The notes: generated by a model not told the origin, from the letters alone. A stretch of 64,000 nucleotides of DNA from Paracoccus aerodenitrificans (GCF_027913215.1 NZ_CP115784.1:1054001-1118000); one strand, 5' to 3'; shown: positions 25,087 through 37,362, counted from the first letter of the stretch. Made by a program: numbers and translations.

Positions 25087-25401
25087 ATGGATCACGAAAA
25101 GGTTGCAGCCAGCTTAGCTGAGCTAGGGAATAGTCACCGACTGTCCGTGTTCCGCTTTCTGGTCAAAGCTGGCCCTGATGGGGCTTCGGTCGGAGATATC
25201 CAGAAGGGGCTGGGTATTCCTGCTTCGACGCTATCACATCACCTTGCGCGCATGGCCAAGGTAGGGCTGATCCGGCAGGAGAAACATAGCCGCACGATTG
25301 TCTGTATACCCGAGTATGGGCACCTAGAGAATTTGATCGGTTTCTTACAAGAGGAATGTTGTGCAGGTGTCCGGATTGCGCATGAACCAGAACCGCTTTG
25401 A
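25087..25401 (+). CDS. ArsR/SmtB-family metal-responsive repressor
   Basis: 104 residues from the ATG at 25087. Winged helix-turn-helix: EKVAASLAELGNSHRLSVFRF, then SVGDIQKGLGIPASTLSHHLARMAKVGL as recognition helix and RQEKHSRTIVCIPEYGHL as wing. The C-terminal LQEECCAG provides a vicinal Cys pair suitable for metal or metalloid sensing; the classical ELCVCDL site is missing. Divergent from the permease across about 110 bp, so it very likely represses both genes. Confidence 0.9.
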   Translation: MDHEKVAASLAELGNSHRLSVFRFLVKAGPDGASVGDIQKGLGIPASTLSHHLARMAKVGLIRQEKHSRTIVCIPEYGHLENLIGFLQEECCAGVRIAHEPEPL

Positions 25402-25553
25402 CGCTTGCCCAGCTCTCGCTGTCCTCCCTAGTCAGCATCGCTATGAAGACTCAGGCGAAGGTGGAAACAGAAAATTGGCAGTAGAGTAGGCTGAAGAGGA
25501 TCAATCAGATAATCCGCTGAGAAAGATTTTCTTCTTTACATCTTTGGCATTTT

Positions 25554-25577
25554 ATCAACCAGAAATTCCGGATACCC
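25554..25577 (-). repeat. ISL3 element right terminal inverted repeat
   Basis: On the minus strand it begins GGGTATCCGGAATTTC and ends TGGTTGAT; partner of 22593-22616. Confidence 0.9.
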
Positions 25578-25585
25578 AATATTTC
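25578..25585 (+). repeat. Target-site duplication AATATTTC, right
   Basis: Identical to 22585-22592, directly outside the right inverted repeat and 17 bp from the tRNA-Asn 3' end. Confidence 0.9.
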
Positions 25586-25602
25586 CAGTATCTGCAAGAA
25601 AA

Positions 25603-25677
25603 TGGCTCCGGCGGTAGGGATCGAACCTACGACCAATTGATTAACAGTCAACTGCTCTACCGCTGAGCTACGCCGGA
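25603..25677 (-). tRNA. tRNA-Asn (GTT anticodon)
   Basis: 75 bases including an encoded CCA. The acceptor stem TCCGGCG pairs with CGCCGGA, the discriminator base is G, the D-arm is GCTCAGCGGTAGAGC, the anticodon loop CTGTTAATC gives GTT, and GGTTCGATCCC is the T-loop. Its 3' end faces the acquired region, a common position for island integration, although I see no duplicated 3' end or integrase. Confidence 0.97.
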
Positions 25678-25736
25678 ACACGGGGGCGATATATCAATCG
25701 GATTCGGGGGCGTCCAGAGGGATTGTCGCAAAATTT

Positions 25737-26576
25737 TCACCTAAGGCGAAATTGTGCGTCGGCGGCTATGTCGGTGTCCGGAATGACTGCGCCAAGTTCG
25801 GTCAGGGCGATCAGATGGGCGAGAACATTGCGGGCCGCTGCGGGCAGCATGCGTGGGGAGATATCGTAGAGACGCTCTGCCAGGGACGCCGCATCGGATG
25901 GGCCGTCGGCGAGGGCGGTCATGATCTGGGCGGTGCGGTTGCGCCGGTGCTCGCGCAATTCGTGGATGCGGGCATCGGGGGTCTCGACCGGAGCGCCGTG
26001 AGCGGGAAGCAGTCTCGCCGGGCGGAGGGCCTCGATTCGGTCGAGGCTGCGGAAATAATCCAGCAGATCGCCATCGGGCGGTGAGATCAGGGTTGAGGAC
26101 CAGCCGAGGATCACGTCTCCGCAAAACAGCTGATCCTCCCACAGAAAGGCCAGATGATTGCCCATATGGCCCGGAGTATGAATGGCGGTAAGCGACCAGT
26201 CCGGGGTTGAGACGGAATCGCCGTCTCTCAGGAGTTCATCTGGCGCGAAGACGAGATCCCGGCCCTCGCCACCGCCGGTTGCTGCGGCAAGCTTTTGCAT
26301 ATGGGCGCTGCGTCCTGCATCGGCGTTGCTGAATGCGCAGACCGGGGCGCCGGTTGCGGCGGCGAGGGCGGCGGCGCCCTCTGAATGATCCAGATGCGCG
26401 TGGGTGACGAGGATATGGCTGATATGCCCACCCGCTGCCGCCAGGATCGCCTCGCGATGGGATGCGATATCCGGGCCGGGATCGATCACGGCGATGTTTT
26501 TCTCGCCCAGAAGGAAGGTATTCGTTCCCGGCCCGGTTAGCGGAGAAGGGTTGGGGGCAAGGATGGTTTGCAGCAT
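25737..26576 (-). CDS. MBL-fold metallo-hydrolase (LACTB2-like)
   Basis: 279 residues. The metal-binding motif THAHLDHSEG is near residue 58, with further ligands in HTPGHMGNH and LPAHGAPV. A C-terminal winged-helix-like region (about 210-265) is typical of the LACTB2/beta-lactamase-like group, for which RNA or glyoxalase-type hydrolysis has been shown in various members. Divergent from the histidine kinase across about 60 bp. Substrate unknown. Confidence 0.87.
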   Translation of the reverse strand: MLQTILAPNPSPLTGPGTNTFLLGEKNIAVIDPGPDIASHREAILAAAGGHISHILVTHAHLDHSEGAAALAAATGAPVCAFSNADAGRSAHMQKLAAATGGGEGRDLVFAPDELLRDGDSVSTPDWSLTAIHTPGHMGNHLAFLWEDQLFCGDVILGWSSTLISPPDGDLLDYFRSLDRIEALRPARLLPAHGAPVETPDARIHELREHRRNRTAQIMTALADGPSDAASLAERLYDISPRMLPAAARNVLAHLIALTELGAVIPDTDIAADAQFRLR

Positions 26577-26637
26577 CGTCTCGGCTTTCCCTTGAGGCGT
26601 CTGCGGTCTAACCTAGCCGCGACAAGCAGGGGGTTCC

Positions 26638-27984
26638 ATGCAAATTGGTCCGGAGTTTCGCTGGCTCAAGCGGCTGATGCCTCGCGGTCTGTATGGGCGG
26701 GCGGTGCTGATCCTGTTGCTGCCGGTTTTCACGCTGGTGCTGGTGGTGACGGTGATGTTCCTTCAGCGCCATTTCGACGATGTGACCCGGCAGATGACTC
26801 GGGGTGTCGCCGAAGAGATCAATTTCGTCGCCCGCAGCGTGGATGCTCCGGGAGATCGCGCCGAAGCGGAAAGGATGGCTGGCTGGATCGCCGGAAATCT
26901 GGGGCTGGATATCGAGATACCGGGGGATGAGGTCGAGAACAGCCGGGTCTTTTACGATGTCTCGGGCCGGATCGTCGTCGATGAGCTTCGCAGCCGTGTG
27001 CCCGAGGTCAGAGAGGTCGAACTTGGGGACCTTCATCAGGTGCGGGTCCGGATGGAGGGACGGAACGGCCCTTATACGCTGACCTTCGAGCGTGAGCGGG
27101 TCAGTGCCTCGAACCCGCATCAGCTTCTGGTTCTGTTGGGGGTTACCGCCGCGCTGATGACGCTGATTGCGGGGATGTTCCTGCGCAACCAGCTTCGGCC
27201 GATCAAACAGCTTGCAAAAGCCGCAGAGGATTACGGCAAGGGCAGGGTGACGCCCTATCGCCCCGGGGGCGCTGCCGAAATCCGCAGCGCGGGGGCCGCT
27301 TTCATGGATATGCGCAACCGGCTGGAGCGGCTTGCCGAACAGCGCGGCCTGATGCTGACGGGGATCAGCCATGATCTGCGGACGCCGCTGACGCGGTTGC
27401 AGTTGTCGCTGTCCATGATGGCGGATGTTCCGCCGGACGCCGAGGAAATCGCCGCCATGCAGCGCGATGTCGAGGAAATGAACCACATGATCAACGCTTT
27501 TCTGGCCTATGCCCGGGACGCGGCGCAGGACGGAGCGGCGGAAACCATTCTGCTGCGGCCGTTCATGGAGCGTATCGTCGATGATGCGGTGCGGGCGGGC
27601 TATGCGGTCGAGCTTGAAGCGCCGGATATGAAGCCGGATGAAAAAGCGATGTTCCGCCCGGATATGCTGCGTCGGGCCATTGAGAACCTGATCGGGAATG
27701 CCGCGCGTTACGGCACCCGGGTCCGGGTGGCTGTCTCGACGGGTCAGCGGGCGGTATGTGTCTCGGTCGAGGATGACGGGCCGGGCATTCCCGAAGACAA
27801 GGTCGATGAGGCGCTGCGTCCCTTCAGCAGGCTGGACACGGCGCGGTCGCGGAACCGGGGCGAGGGGGCGGGTCTCGGGCTGGCGATCGCTGCGGATAAT
27901 GCGCGGCATCTCGGCGGTCAGCTTCGGTTGGGGCGCAGCGCGGATCTGGGCGGGCTGAAAGCCGAGATTGCCTTTCCGCGCTGA
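26638..27984 (+). CDS. EnvZ-like sensor histidine kinase
   Basis: 448 residues. First membrane segment about 18-42 (AVLILLLPVFTLVLVVTVMF), a periplasmic domain to about 160, a second membrane segment (LLVLLGVTAALMTLIAGMFL), HAMP, the DHp helix with phospho-acceptor His in TGISHDLRTPLTRLQ, then HATPase motifs NLIGNAARYG, DDGPGIP and GAGLGLAI. The closest match by motif order is the OmpR-partner EnvZ. No response-regulator gene adjoins it, so it is an orphan in this window. Confidence 0.92.
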   Translation: MQIGPEFRWLKRLMPRGLYGRAVLILLLPVFTLVLVVTVMFLQRHFDDVTRQMTRGVAEEINFVARSVDAPGDRAEAERMAGWIAGNLGLDIEIPGDEVENSRVFYDVSGRIVVDELRSRVPEVREVELGDLHQVRVRMEGRNGPYTLTFERERVSASNPHQLLVLLGVTAALMTLIAGMFLRNQLRPIKQLAKAAEDYGKGRVTPYRPGGAAEIRSAGAAFMDMRNRLERLAEQRGLMLTGISHDLRTPLTRLQLSLSMMADVPPDAEEIAAMQRDVEEMNHMINAFLAYARDAAQDGAAETILLRPFMERIVDDAVRAGYAVELEAPDMKPDEKAMFRPDMLRRAIENLIGNAARYGTRVRVAVSTGQRAVCVSVEDDGPGIPEDKVDEALRPFSRLDTARSRNRGEGAGLGLAIAADNARHLGGQLRLGRSADLGGLKAEIAFPR

Positions 27985-28350
27985 GTTTGACACCGTGACC
28001 GGATAAGGGTCGGGATCGGCTTGTATAACGGCAGCCCGATCCCCATCTGATGACCGACGCAGCTTAGCCGCCTTTTGTCGGTGCCAGCCCTGTGCCCTTG
28101 TTGACAGTTTCAGCGATTCCGCCTATAGCCCGCCCGACCCGGTGGGTTCGACCTGCCGGGGTCCAGAACCTGATGGTCGGGATGATGGTGAAAACCATCG
28201 CTCAGGACCGGAAATCCGCTGGATAGCCCCGCCGCCCCCGGAAACGGGAACGGATGGGGCTTTGGCTTTTTGCGATTCGCGCAACTGGCCGTCGAGAAGT
28301 GGCGCAGTCGGATGACTGCGAGTATTGACAGAAGCAAGACGGGGAACCGA
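27985..28350. other. Intergenic stretch before rpsL
   Basis: 366 bp without a gene. It contains a hairpin (GGGATCGG at 28012-28019 with CCGATCCC at 28036-28043) that may end kinase transcription, the strong promoter at 28101-28129, and a roughly 200-base leader for the str operon transcript, long enough for leader-level control. Confidence 0.6.
28101..28129 (+). promoter_or_regulatory. Strong promoter of the rpsL-rpsG-fusA-tuf operon
   Basis: Consensus TTGACA at 28101-28106, a 17-base spacer, then TATAGC at 28124-28129. The leader to rpsL is about 215 bases. Confidence 0.7.
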
Positions 28351-28722
28351 ATGCCGACGATTCAACAGCTGATCCGCAAACCGCGGCAGCCCAAAGTGCA
28401 GCGCTCGAAGTCGCAGCACCTTCAAGGATGCCCGCAGAAGCGCGGTGTCTGCACGCGCGTCTATACCACGACGCCGAAGAAACCGAACTCTGCTATGCGG
28501 AAGGTCGCCAAGGTGCGCCTGACGAATGGCTTCGAGGTTATTTCCTATATTCCGGGCGAAAAGCACAACCTGCAGGAGCACTCTGTTGTTCTGATCCGTG
28601 GCGGTCGTGTGAAAGACCTTCCGGGTGTCCGTTACCACATCCTGCGCGGTGTGCTGGATACCCAGGGCGTCAAAGACCGTCGCCAGCGTCGCTCGAAATA
28701 CGGCGCGAAGCGTCCGAAATAA
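28351..28722 (+). CDS. rpsL: 30S ribosomal protein S12
   Basis: 123 residues from the ATG at 28351. [10 protein letters not shown] and [14 protein letters not shown] carry lysines at the two positions (Lys43 and Lys88 numbering) whose change gives ribosomal streptomycin resistance; both are wild type. Start of the str operon, with rpsG 12 bp downstream. Confidence 0.98.
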   Translation: MPTIQQLIRKPRQPKVQRSKSQHLQGCPQKRGVCTRVYTTTPKKPNSAMRKVAKVRLTNGFEVISYIPGEKHNLQEHSVVLIRGGRVKDLPGVRYHILRGVLDTQGVKDRRQRRSKYGAKRPK

Positions 28723-29205
<483 letters not shown>

Positions 29206-29223
29206 ACGGAAGGAAGGCCCCTC

Positions 29224-31347
<2,124 letters not shown>

Positions 31348-31416
31348 TCCGGCGCGTCATGCGCATCCCGTGTCGCGGGGTGCGCCAATGCGCACCAGAC
31401 AAACAAGGAGCCAATT

Positions 31417-32592
<1,176 letters not shown>

Positions 32593-32636
32593 TGATCGCT
32601 TAGGGTGCGCTTCAGCGCACCGTTCCAGAAATCAAG

Positions 32637-32667
32637 GCCCGTCCCGAAAGGGGCGGGCTTTTTTTAT
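32637..32667 (+). terminator. Intrinsic terminator of the str operon
   Basis: GCCCGTCCC (32637-32645) and GGGGCGGGC (32650-32658) form the stem around GAAA, directly followed by a T-rich run. Confidence 0.92.
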
Positions 32668-32788
32668 TGGAGGCAGAGGTCTATGTGTTCAAGTACGCAG
32701 CCTGTTAACTCCCTCAAAACAGCGCGACTTGCATCCCGCGAGAAGCGTTGTAAATTCCGTTTACAGAACACTTTCGAGGGGTATTCCT

Positions 32789-33205
32789 GTGTCTCTGAGA
32801 CTTGCTAGTACGTTTGTTGAAATCGACAATGAACCCAGAAAGCCAACCGAAATTATTAGGCGAAATTTTATGCCTATCGGTAGCTTGGACGGGGACGGCA
32901 CAATATCGGTTTCGGCCTTCGAGGCGATCGTGCCCTCACAGGAGCTCTTTTTTCGCGGTGTTCGTATAGGTGTTGAAGCTGATGCTGAATATGGGCCTCG
33001 CGGGATATATACTTTGGGAGCTGACAGTGCAGAGGCGTTTGTTCACTCATTGGACCAGCTGGCAGCGGAAAAGATCGATACGACACGTTTTTTGCAATGT
33101 GAACTTGAGGTTACTGCGGAAGAAGTTTCGGCCGTGGTGTTTAATGCGCCAAATGGTAAGGTGAGCGCGGCCGTGAAGGTCGATGGCGTAACCTGTTATC
33201 TGCGT
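32789..33205 (+). pseudogene. Unknown gene, 5' part, interrupted by IS5-family element
   Basis: 139 host-encoded residues from a GTG at 32789 with GAGGGG eight bases upstream. At 33207 an IS begins and the frame then gains seven unrelated residues before a stop at 33232. Joining across the insertion at its TA duplication restores an open frame that continues with 27 codons to 34132, giving a 166-residue protein. It has features such as FRGVRIGVEADAEYGPRGIY and an acidic, Val-rich C-terminal half. No family recognised. Lies between tuf and rpsJ, where most relatives have nothing or a small gene. Confidence 0.7.
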
Positions 33206-33226
33206 AGGGTCAGGACTCGTTCTCGA

Positions 33227-33616
33227 TCATAACCAGAAGATGACGGTCGCGGCGAGCAGGACTGCAGAGAAGAAGGTCTCGGGGCAACGGTCGTATCGGG
33301 TGGCGACGCGCCTCCAATCCTTGAGTCGGCCGAACATGATTTCGATGCGGTTGCGGCGTTTGTATCGGCGCTTGTCGTATTTGATGGGTTTCTTGCGAGA
33401 TTTCCGACCGGGGATGCAGACCTTTATCCCCTTGTCTTTCAAGGCATCTCTGAACCAGTCGGCATCATAGCCCCGATCGGCCAGCAGCCAATCCGCCTCC
33501 GGCAGGCTGTTCAGAAGTGCCGCTGCCCCGGTGTAATCGCTGACTTGTCCGGCGGACATGAAGAACCCTATCGGGCGGCCCTTCGCGTCGGTGACGGCGT
33601 GCAGTTTCGTGTTCAT
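33227..33616 (-). CDS. IS5-family transposase, second frame (orfB)
   Basis: 129 residues with the catalytic DDE remainder: LLADRGYDADWFRD (second Asp) and RRNRIEIMFGRLKDWRRVATRYD (Glu). Expressed by frameshift from orfA; the junction ATGA at 33613-33616 and the A6G5 run at 33650-33660 are near the switch. Confidence 0.88.
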   Translation of the reverse strand: MNTKLHAVTDAKGRPIGFFMSAGQVSDYTGAAALLNSLPEADWLLADRGYDADWFRDALKDKGIKVCIPGRKSRKKPIKYDKRRYKRRNRIEIMFGRLKDWRRVATRYDRCPETFFSAVLLAATVIFWL

Positions 33617-33984
33617 GCCGCCTTTCGTTCGCCCGATCTGGCGCCCGCGCCCCCTTTTTTGACCCGCAGGCTCGAGGCCGTGCGGTGCGCTTTCAGATAG
33701 GTCGCGTCGATCATGATCGTCTTATGTTCGGCGCTCTCGGCGGCGAGGCCCACCATGAGCCGGGCGAAGATCCCGTTCTCGCTCCAGCGCTTCCAGCGGT
33801 TGTAGAGCGTCTTGGCGGGGCCGTAGTCCGTCGGCGCGTTGCACCATCGCAAGCCATTACGATTGATGAATATTATGCCGCTCAGCACACGCCGGTCGTC
33901 AACGCGTGGCTTGCCGTGGGATTTCGGGAAATAGGGTTTCAGACGCTCCATCTGCGCGTCAGTCAGCCAGAAAAGGTTGCTCAT
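33613..33984 (-). CDS. IS5-family transposase, first frame (orfA)
   Basis: 123 residues: MSNLFWLTDAQMERLKPYFP, then RRVLSGIIFINRNGLRW and the first catalytic Asp in MIDATYLKAHRTASS. The true shared protein continues in orfB through a frameshift at the AAAAAAGGGGG run; residues after VKKGG are out of frame with the catalytic domain. Confidence 0.88.
   Translation of the reverse strand: MSNLFWLTDAQMERLKPYFPKSHGKPRVDDRRVLSGIIFINRNGLRWCNAPTDYGPAKTLYNRWKRWSENGIFARLMVGLAAESAEHKTIMIDATYLKAHRTASSLRVKKGGAGARSGERKAA
33650..33660 (-). other. Slippery site for orfA/orfB frameshift
   Basis: AAAAAAGGGGG on the minus strand, upstream of the orfB overlap. A shift here yields KK-RGRGRQIGRTKGG, joining both halves in frame. 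Confidence 0.65.
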
Positions 33985-34047
33985 AAATCAGGTCTCCTTG
34001 CAGAGCCTGAATCACGCAAACAGCCCGAAATCAATGGGTCTGGAGCC

Positions 34048-34132
34048 TAGGCAGTCCGATCTTTTTGATCTTGCAAAACTCATTAACTTGGGCTGCCAGT
34101 ATCTCAAAGACACTGCGCTGCCTTCCCCTTGA
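34048..34132 (+). pseudogene. Unknown gene, 3' part after the IS5 element
   Basis: In frame with the upstream part once the IS and one TA copy are removed: it reads RQSDLFDLAKL then LGCQYLKDTAL and ends PSP with a TGA at 34130-34132. The stop overlaps the TTGACC -35 of the S10 promoter. Confidence 0.7.
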
Positions 34133-34158
34133 CCTACCCCCCTCACTAACGCTATACG
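34129..34158 (+). promoter_or_regulatory. Promoter of the S10 ribosomal operon
   Basis: TTGACC (34129-34134) and TATACG (34153-34158) with an 18-base spacer, about 165 bases before rpsJ. The leader is long enough to hold L4-type translational or attenuation control, but I see no clear structure. Confidence 0.55.
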
Positions 34159-34322
34159 CGCCCATCGCGACCGAATCCGCCTGAATTACAAGGATTCGCT
34201 TGCATCTGACGGGGCCGCCCCCTATAGGGCGGCTTCGCAGTTTTTATACAGGTCCGATGCTGGCGCCGCGTGGTGTGTCGTCAGCCTCTCGACTGGAACC
34301 CTCAAAGATCCGAGGGATGACG

Positions 34323-34631
34323 ATGCAAAGTCAGAATATTCGCATTCGGCTCAAGGCGTTCGATTACCGTGTGCTGGATGCCAGCACTCAGGAAATCGTG
34401 AACACGGCCAAGCGCACGGGTGCCACGGTTCGCGGGCCGATCCCGCTGCCGAACAAGATCGAGAAATTTACCGTCCTGCGTGGTCCGCATATCGACAAGA
34501 AGTCGCGCGACCAGTGGGAGATCCGCACTCACAAGCGTCTGCTGGATATCGTCGATCCGACGCCGCAGACCGTTGATGCGCTGATGAAGCTCGACCTCGC
34601 CGCTGGCGTGGATGTCGAGATCAAGGTGTAA
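34323..34631 (+). CDS. rpsJ: 30S ribosomal protein S10
   Basis: 102 residues from the ATG at 34323 (GAGGG six bases upstream); an ATG two codons earlier is less well spaced. [18 protein letters not shown] start and [19 protein letters not shown] centre are the S10 signature. Confidence 0.97.
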   Translation: MQSQNIRIRLKAFDYRVLDASTQEIVNTAKRTGATVRGPIPLPNKIEKFTVLRGPHIDKKSRDQWEIRTHKRLLDIVDPTPQTVDALMKLDLAAGVDVEIKV

Positions 34632-34641
34632 GGGGGCGGCT

Positions 34642-35529
34642 ATGCGTACAGGTGTTATCGCCAAGAAGCTGGGCATGACCCGGCTGTTCATGGAAGACGG
34701 TCGCCAGGTTCCGGTGACTGTGCTTCAACTGGATAATCTGCAGGTGGTCTCGCAGCGTACGGCTGAGAAGGATGGCTATGTGGCCGTTCAGCTTGGCGCA
34801 GGCGATGCGAAAGCCAAGCGCGTTGCGGCGCCGCTGCGCGGGCATTTTTCGAAGGCCGGTGTTGCGCCCAAGCGCAAGATCGCCGAGTTCCGCGTGTCGG
34901 AAGACAATCTGGTCGATGTGGGCGAGGAAATCATCGCCGACCATTACTTCGCCGGCCAGTTCGTCGATGTTGCGGGGACGTCCATCGGTAAGGGTTTTGC
35001 CGGTGCAATGAAGCGCCATAATTTCGGCGGTCTGCGTGCCTCGCACGGTGTGTCGATCAGCCACCGCTCGCATGGTTCGACCGGTCAGTGTCAGGACCCG
35101 GGCAAGGTGTTCAAGGGCAAGAAAATGGCCGGACATCTGGGCGCGGTACGTGTGACCACTCAGAACCTTCAGGTCGTCCAGACCGATACCGACCGTGGCC
35201 TGATCATGGTCAAGGGTTCGGTTCCGGGGTCCAAAGGTGGCTGGGTCATCGTCAAGGATGCGGTCAAGAAAGACCTGCCCGAGAACCTGATCACCCCGGC
35301 TGCGACCCGTTCGAAGCTGAAGGAAGCGCAGCGTATCGCCGAGGAAGCTGCTGCGGCTGCCGCCGCCGAGGAAGAAGCCGCCCGCGAGGAAGCCGCTCGT
35401 CTGGCTGCCGAGCAGGAAGCTGCTGCACTGGCAGAAGCCGAAGCCTCGATCGAAGCCGACAAGGAAGCGGCCGATCCGAATGCGGATCAGGCTGACGATG
35501 CCGCTCCGAAAGAGGAGAACAAGGAATGA
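34642..35529 (+). CDS. rplC: 50S ribosomal protein L3 with long acidic/Ala-rich tail
   Basis: 295 residues from the ATG at 34642. The L3 core is intact ([19 protein letters not shown], with the GQ methylation-type [20 protein letters not shown]). After about residue 215 comes an 80-residue low-complexity tail of Ala and Glu ([20 protein letters not shown]), ending PKEENKE. Most bacterial L3 are 205-240 residues. The stop overlaps the rplD start. Confidence 0.95.
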   Translation: MRTGVIAKKLGMTRLFMEDGRQVPVTVLQLDNLQVVSQRTAEKDGYVAVQLGAGDAKAKRVAAPLRGHFSKAGVAPKRKIAEFRVSEDNLVDVGEEIIADHYFAGQFVDVAGTSIGKGFAGAMKRHNFGGLRASHGVSISHRSHGSTGQCQDPGKVFKGKKMAGHLGAVRVTTQNLQVVQTDTDRGLIMVKGSVPGSKGGWVIVKDAVKKDLPENLITPAATRSKLKEAQRIAEEAAAAAAAEEEAAREEAARLAAEQEAAALAEAEASIEADKEAADPNADQADDAAPKEENKE

Positions 35530-36146
35530 AACTCGATGTGATCAAGCTGGACTCCGGTAAGGCCGGGTCCATCGAGCTGGCCGACGAGATCTTCGGGCTG
35601 GAGCCGCGCGGCGACATCCTGCAACGTGTCGTCCGCTGGCAGCGCGCCAAGGCTCAGGCCGGGACCCATTCGGTTCTGACTAAATCCGAGGTGAGCTATT
35701 CCACCAAGAAGATCTATCGCCAGAAGGGTACGGGCGGCGCTCGTCACGGCTCGCGCAAGGCTCCGATCTTCCGCAAAGGTGGTGTGTACAAGGGTCCGAC
35801 CCCGCGCAGCCATGCGTTCGATCTGCCCAAGAAGGTCCGTGCTCTCGGCCTGAAGCATGCGCTGTCGGCGAAAGCTACGGCGGGTGAACTGGTCGTGATC
35901 GAGGATCTGAACATCGCCGACGCCAAGACCTCGGCTGTCGCCAAGGCCGTCAAGGAAAACGGCTGGAAGCGCGTGCTGGTCATCGACGGTGCCGACGTGA
36001 ACGAGGGCTTTGCCCGCGCCGCGCGGAACCTGGACGGCGTCGATGTGCTGCCCTCGATGGGCGCCAATGTCTATGACATCCTGAAGCGCGACACGCTGGT
36101 GATCACGCGTGCAGGTGTCGAAGCTCTGGAGGCTCGCCTGAAATGA
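35526..36146 (+). CDS. rplD: 50S ribosomal protein L4
   Basis: 206 residues. [21 protein letters not shown] is the exit-tunnel loop. Starts within the rplC stop (ATGA) and overlaps the rplW start the same way. Confidence 0.97.
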   Translation: MKLDVIKLDSGKAGSIELADEIFGLEPRGDILQRVVRWQRAKAQAGTHSVLTKSEVSYSTKKIYRQKGTGGARHGSRKAPIFRKGGVYKGPTPRSHAFDLPKKVRALGLKHALSAKATAGELVVIEDLNIADAKTSAVAKAVKENGWKRVLVIDGADVNEGFARAARNLDGVDVLPSMGANVYDILKRDTLVITRAGVEALEARLK

Positions 36147-36439
36147 GCGCGAAAGCTGAACATTACGACGTGATCCGCAAGCCGATCATCACCGAGAAAT
36201 CGACTATGGCTCAGGAAGCCAATGCGTTTGTTTTCGAAGTGGCGATTGACGCGAACAAGCCGCAGATCAAGGAAGCTGTGGAGACCCTGTTCGACGTGAA
36301 GGTCAAAGCGGTGAACACGACCGTGACCAAAGGCAAGACCAAGCGTTTCCGCGGCCGCCCCGGCGTCCGTTCCGACGTGAAGAAAGCCTATGTCACGCTG
36401 GAAGAAGGCAATTCGATCGACGTGTCCACCGGACTCTGA
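36143..36439 (+). CDS. rplW: 50S ribosomal protein L23
   Basis: 98 residues. [20 protein letters not shown] start and [22 protein letters not shown] loop; the tunnel-exit protein that docks trigger factor and SRP. Confidence 0.97.
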   Translation: MSAKAEHYDVIRKPIITEKSTMAQEANAFVFEVAIDANKPQIKEAVETLFDVKVKAVNTTVTKGKTKRFRGRPGVRSDVKKAYVTLEEGNSIDVSTGL

Positions 36440-36519
36440 TCGAAGTGAAGGATCGCGGTCTCCGGCATGCCGGGGGCCGCATGAGTTTTTGACGAAACAA
36501 AGCAACGGAAGACAGAAAG

Positions 36520-37359
36520 ATGGCACTCAAGTCGTATAAACCGACGACGCCTGGCCAGCGTGGGCTGGTTCTGATCGACCGTTCGGAGCTTTGGAAAGGT
36601 CGTCCGGTCAAGTCCCTTACCCAGGGTCTGACCAAGAAGGGCGGCCGGAACAATACCGGACGGATCACCATGCGCCGCCAAGGCGGCGGGGCGAAGCGCC
36701 TGTATCGCATTGTCGATTTCAAGCGCACCAAATTCGATGTGACCGGCACGGTCGAGCGGATCGAATACGATCCCAACCGCACCGCGTTCATCGCACTGAT
36801 CAGCTATGAAGATGGCGAGCGGGCCTATATCCTGGCTCCGCAGCGTCTGGCCGTGGGCGACAAGGTCGTCGCCGGTGAGCGTGTGGACGTCAAGCCGGGC
36901 AACGCAATGCCGTTCTCGGGCATGCCGATCGGGACGATTGTCCATAACGTTGAACTGAAGCCCGGCAAGGGCGGTCAGATCGCGCGTTCGGCAGGCACCT
37001 ATGCCCAGTTCGTGGGCCGCGATGGCGGTTACGCCCAGATCCGCCTGTCCTCGGGCGAGCTGCGCATGGTCCGTCAGGAATGCATGGCCACCATCGGTGC
37101 CGTGTCGAACCCGGATCACTCGAACCAGGATTTCGGCAAAGCCGGCCGCAACCGTCACAAGGGCATCCGCCCGAGCGTGCGCGGTGTCGCAATGAACCCG
37201 ATCGACCACCCGCATGGTGGTGGTGAGGGCCGGACCTCGGGTGGCCGTACGCCGGTTACGCCCTGGGGTAAGGACACCAAGGGCAAGAAGACCCGCACGA
37301 ATAAATCGACCGACAAGTATATCCTGCGGTCGCGTCACGCACGCAAGAAGGGGCGCTAA
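36520..37359 (+). CDS. rplB: 50S ribosomal protein L2
   Basis: 279 residues. [21 protein letters not shown] is the conserved peptidyl-transferase-proximal loop. An 80-bp gap before it, with its own ribosome site, is the only sizeable gap in the operon. Confidence 0.98.
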   Translation: MALKSYKPTTPGQRGLVLIDRSELWKGRPVKSLTQGLTKKGGRNNTGRITMRRQGGGAKRLYRIVDFKRTKFDVTGTVERIEYDPNRTAFIALISYEDGERAYILAPQRLAVGDKVVAGERVDVKPGNAMPFSGMPIGTIVHNVELKPGKGGQIARSAGTYAQFVGRDGGYAQIRLSSGELRMVRQECMATIGAVSNPDHSNQDFGKAGRNRHKGIRPSVRGVAMNPIDHPHGGGEGRTSGGRTPVTPWGKDTKGKKTRTNKSTDKYILRSRHARKKGR

Positions 37360-37362
37360 TCC

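Larger units (their letters stand above)
22593..25577 (-). mobile_element. ISL3-family element with passenger permease and ArsR genes (ISPpu12-type)
   Basis: 2985 bp bounded by 24-bp inverted repeats (22593-22616 and 25554-25577; both begin GGGTAT and end TGGTTGAT, 20 of 24 matching) and flanked by a perfect 8-bp duplication, AATATTTC. Cargo: transposase, a Cys-rich permease read in the same direction, and a divergent ArsR regulator. ISL3 members with metal-transport passengers are known (ISPpu12 class). Exact boundaries and an intact duplication point to a recent, undisturbed insertion. Base composition is lower in GC than the chromosome. Confidence 0.92.
33207..34047 (-). mobile_element. 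IS5-family (IS427-group) insertion sequence
   Basis: 841 bp. Left end GGGTCAGGACTCGTT (33207-33221) and right end, reverse-complemented, GGCTCCAGACCCATT match at 10 of 15 positions. The flanking TA at 33205-33206 and 34048-34049 is the 2-bp target duplication. Two overlapping frames encode the transposase, joined by a programmed frameshift. The size and layout are those of the IS427 group. Confidence 0.85.

Noticed and set aside
15284..25602. Integrase-driven genomic island at tRNA-Asn
   Set aside because: No integrase and no repeat of the tRNA 3' end at the left edge were found; a mosaic of IS and plasmid pieces explains the region better.
26608..27993. Long minus-strand frame opposite the histidine kinase
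   Set aside because: His/Arg/Pro-rich composition is typical of an antisense artefact and it covers the whole of a clear kinase.
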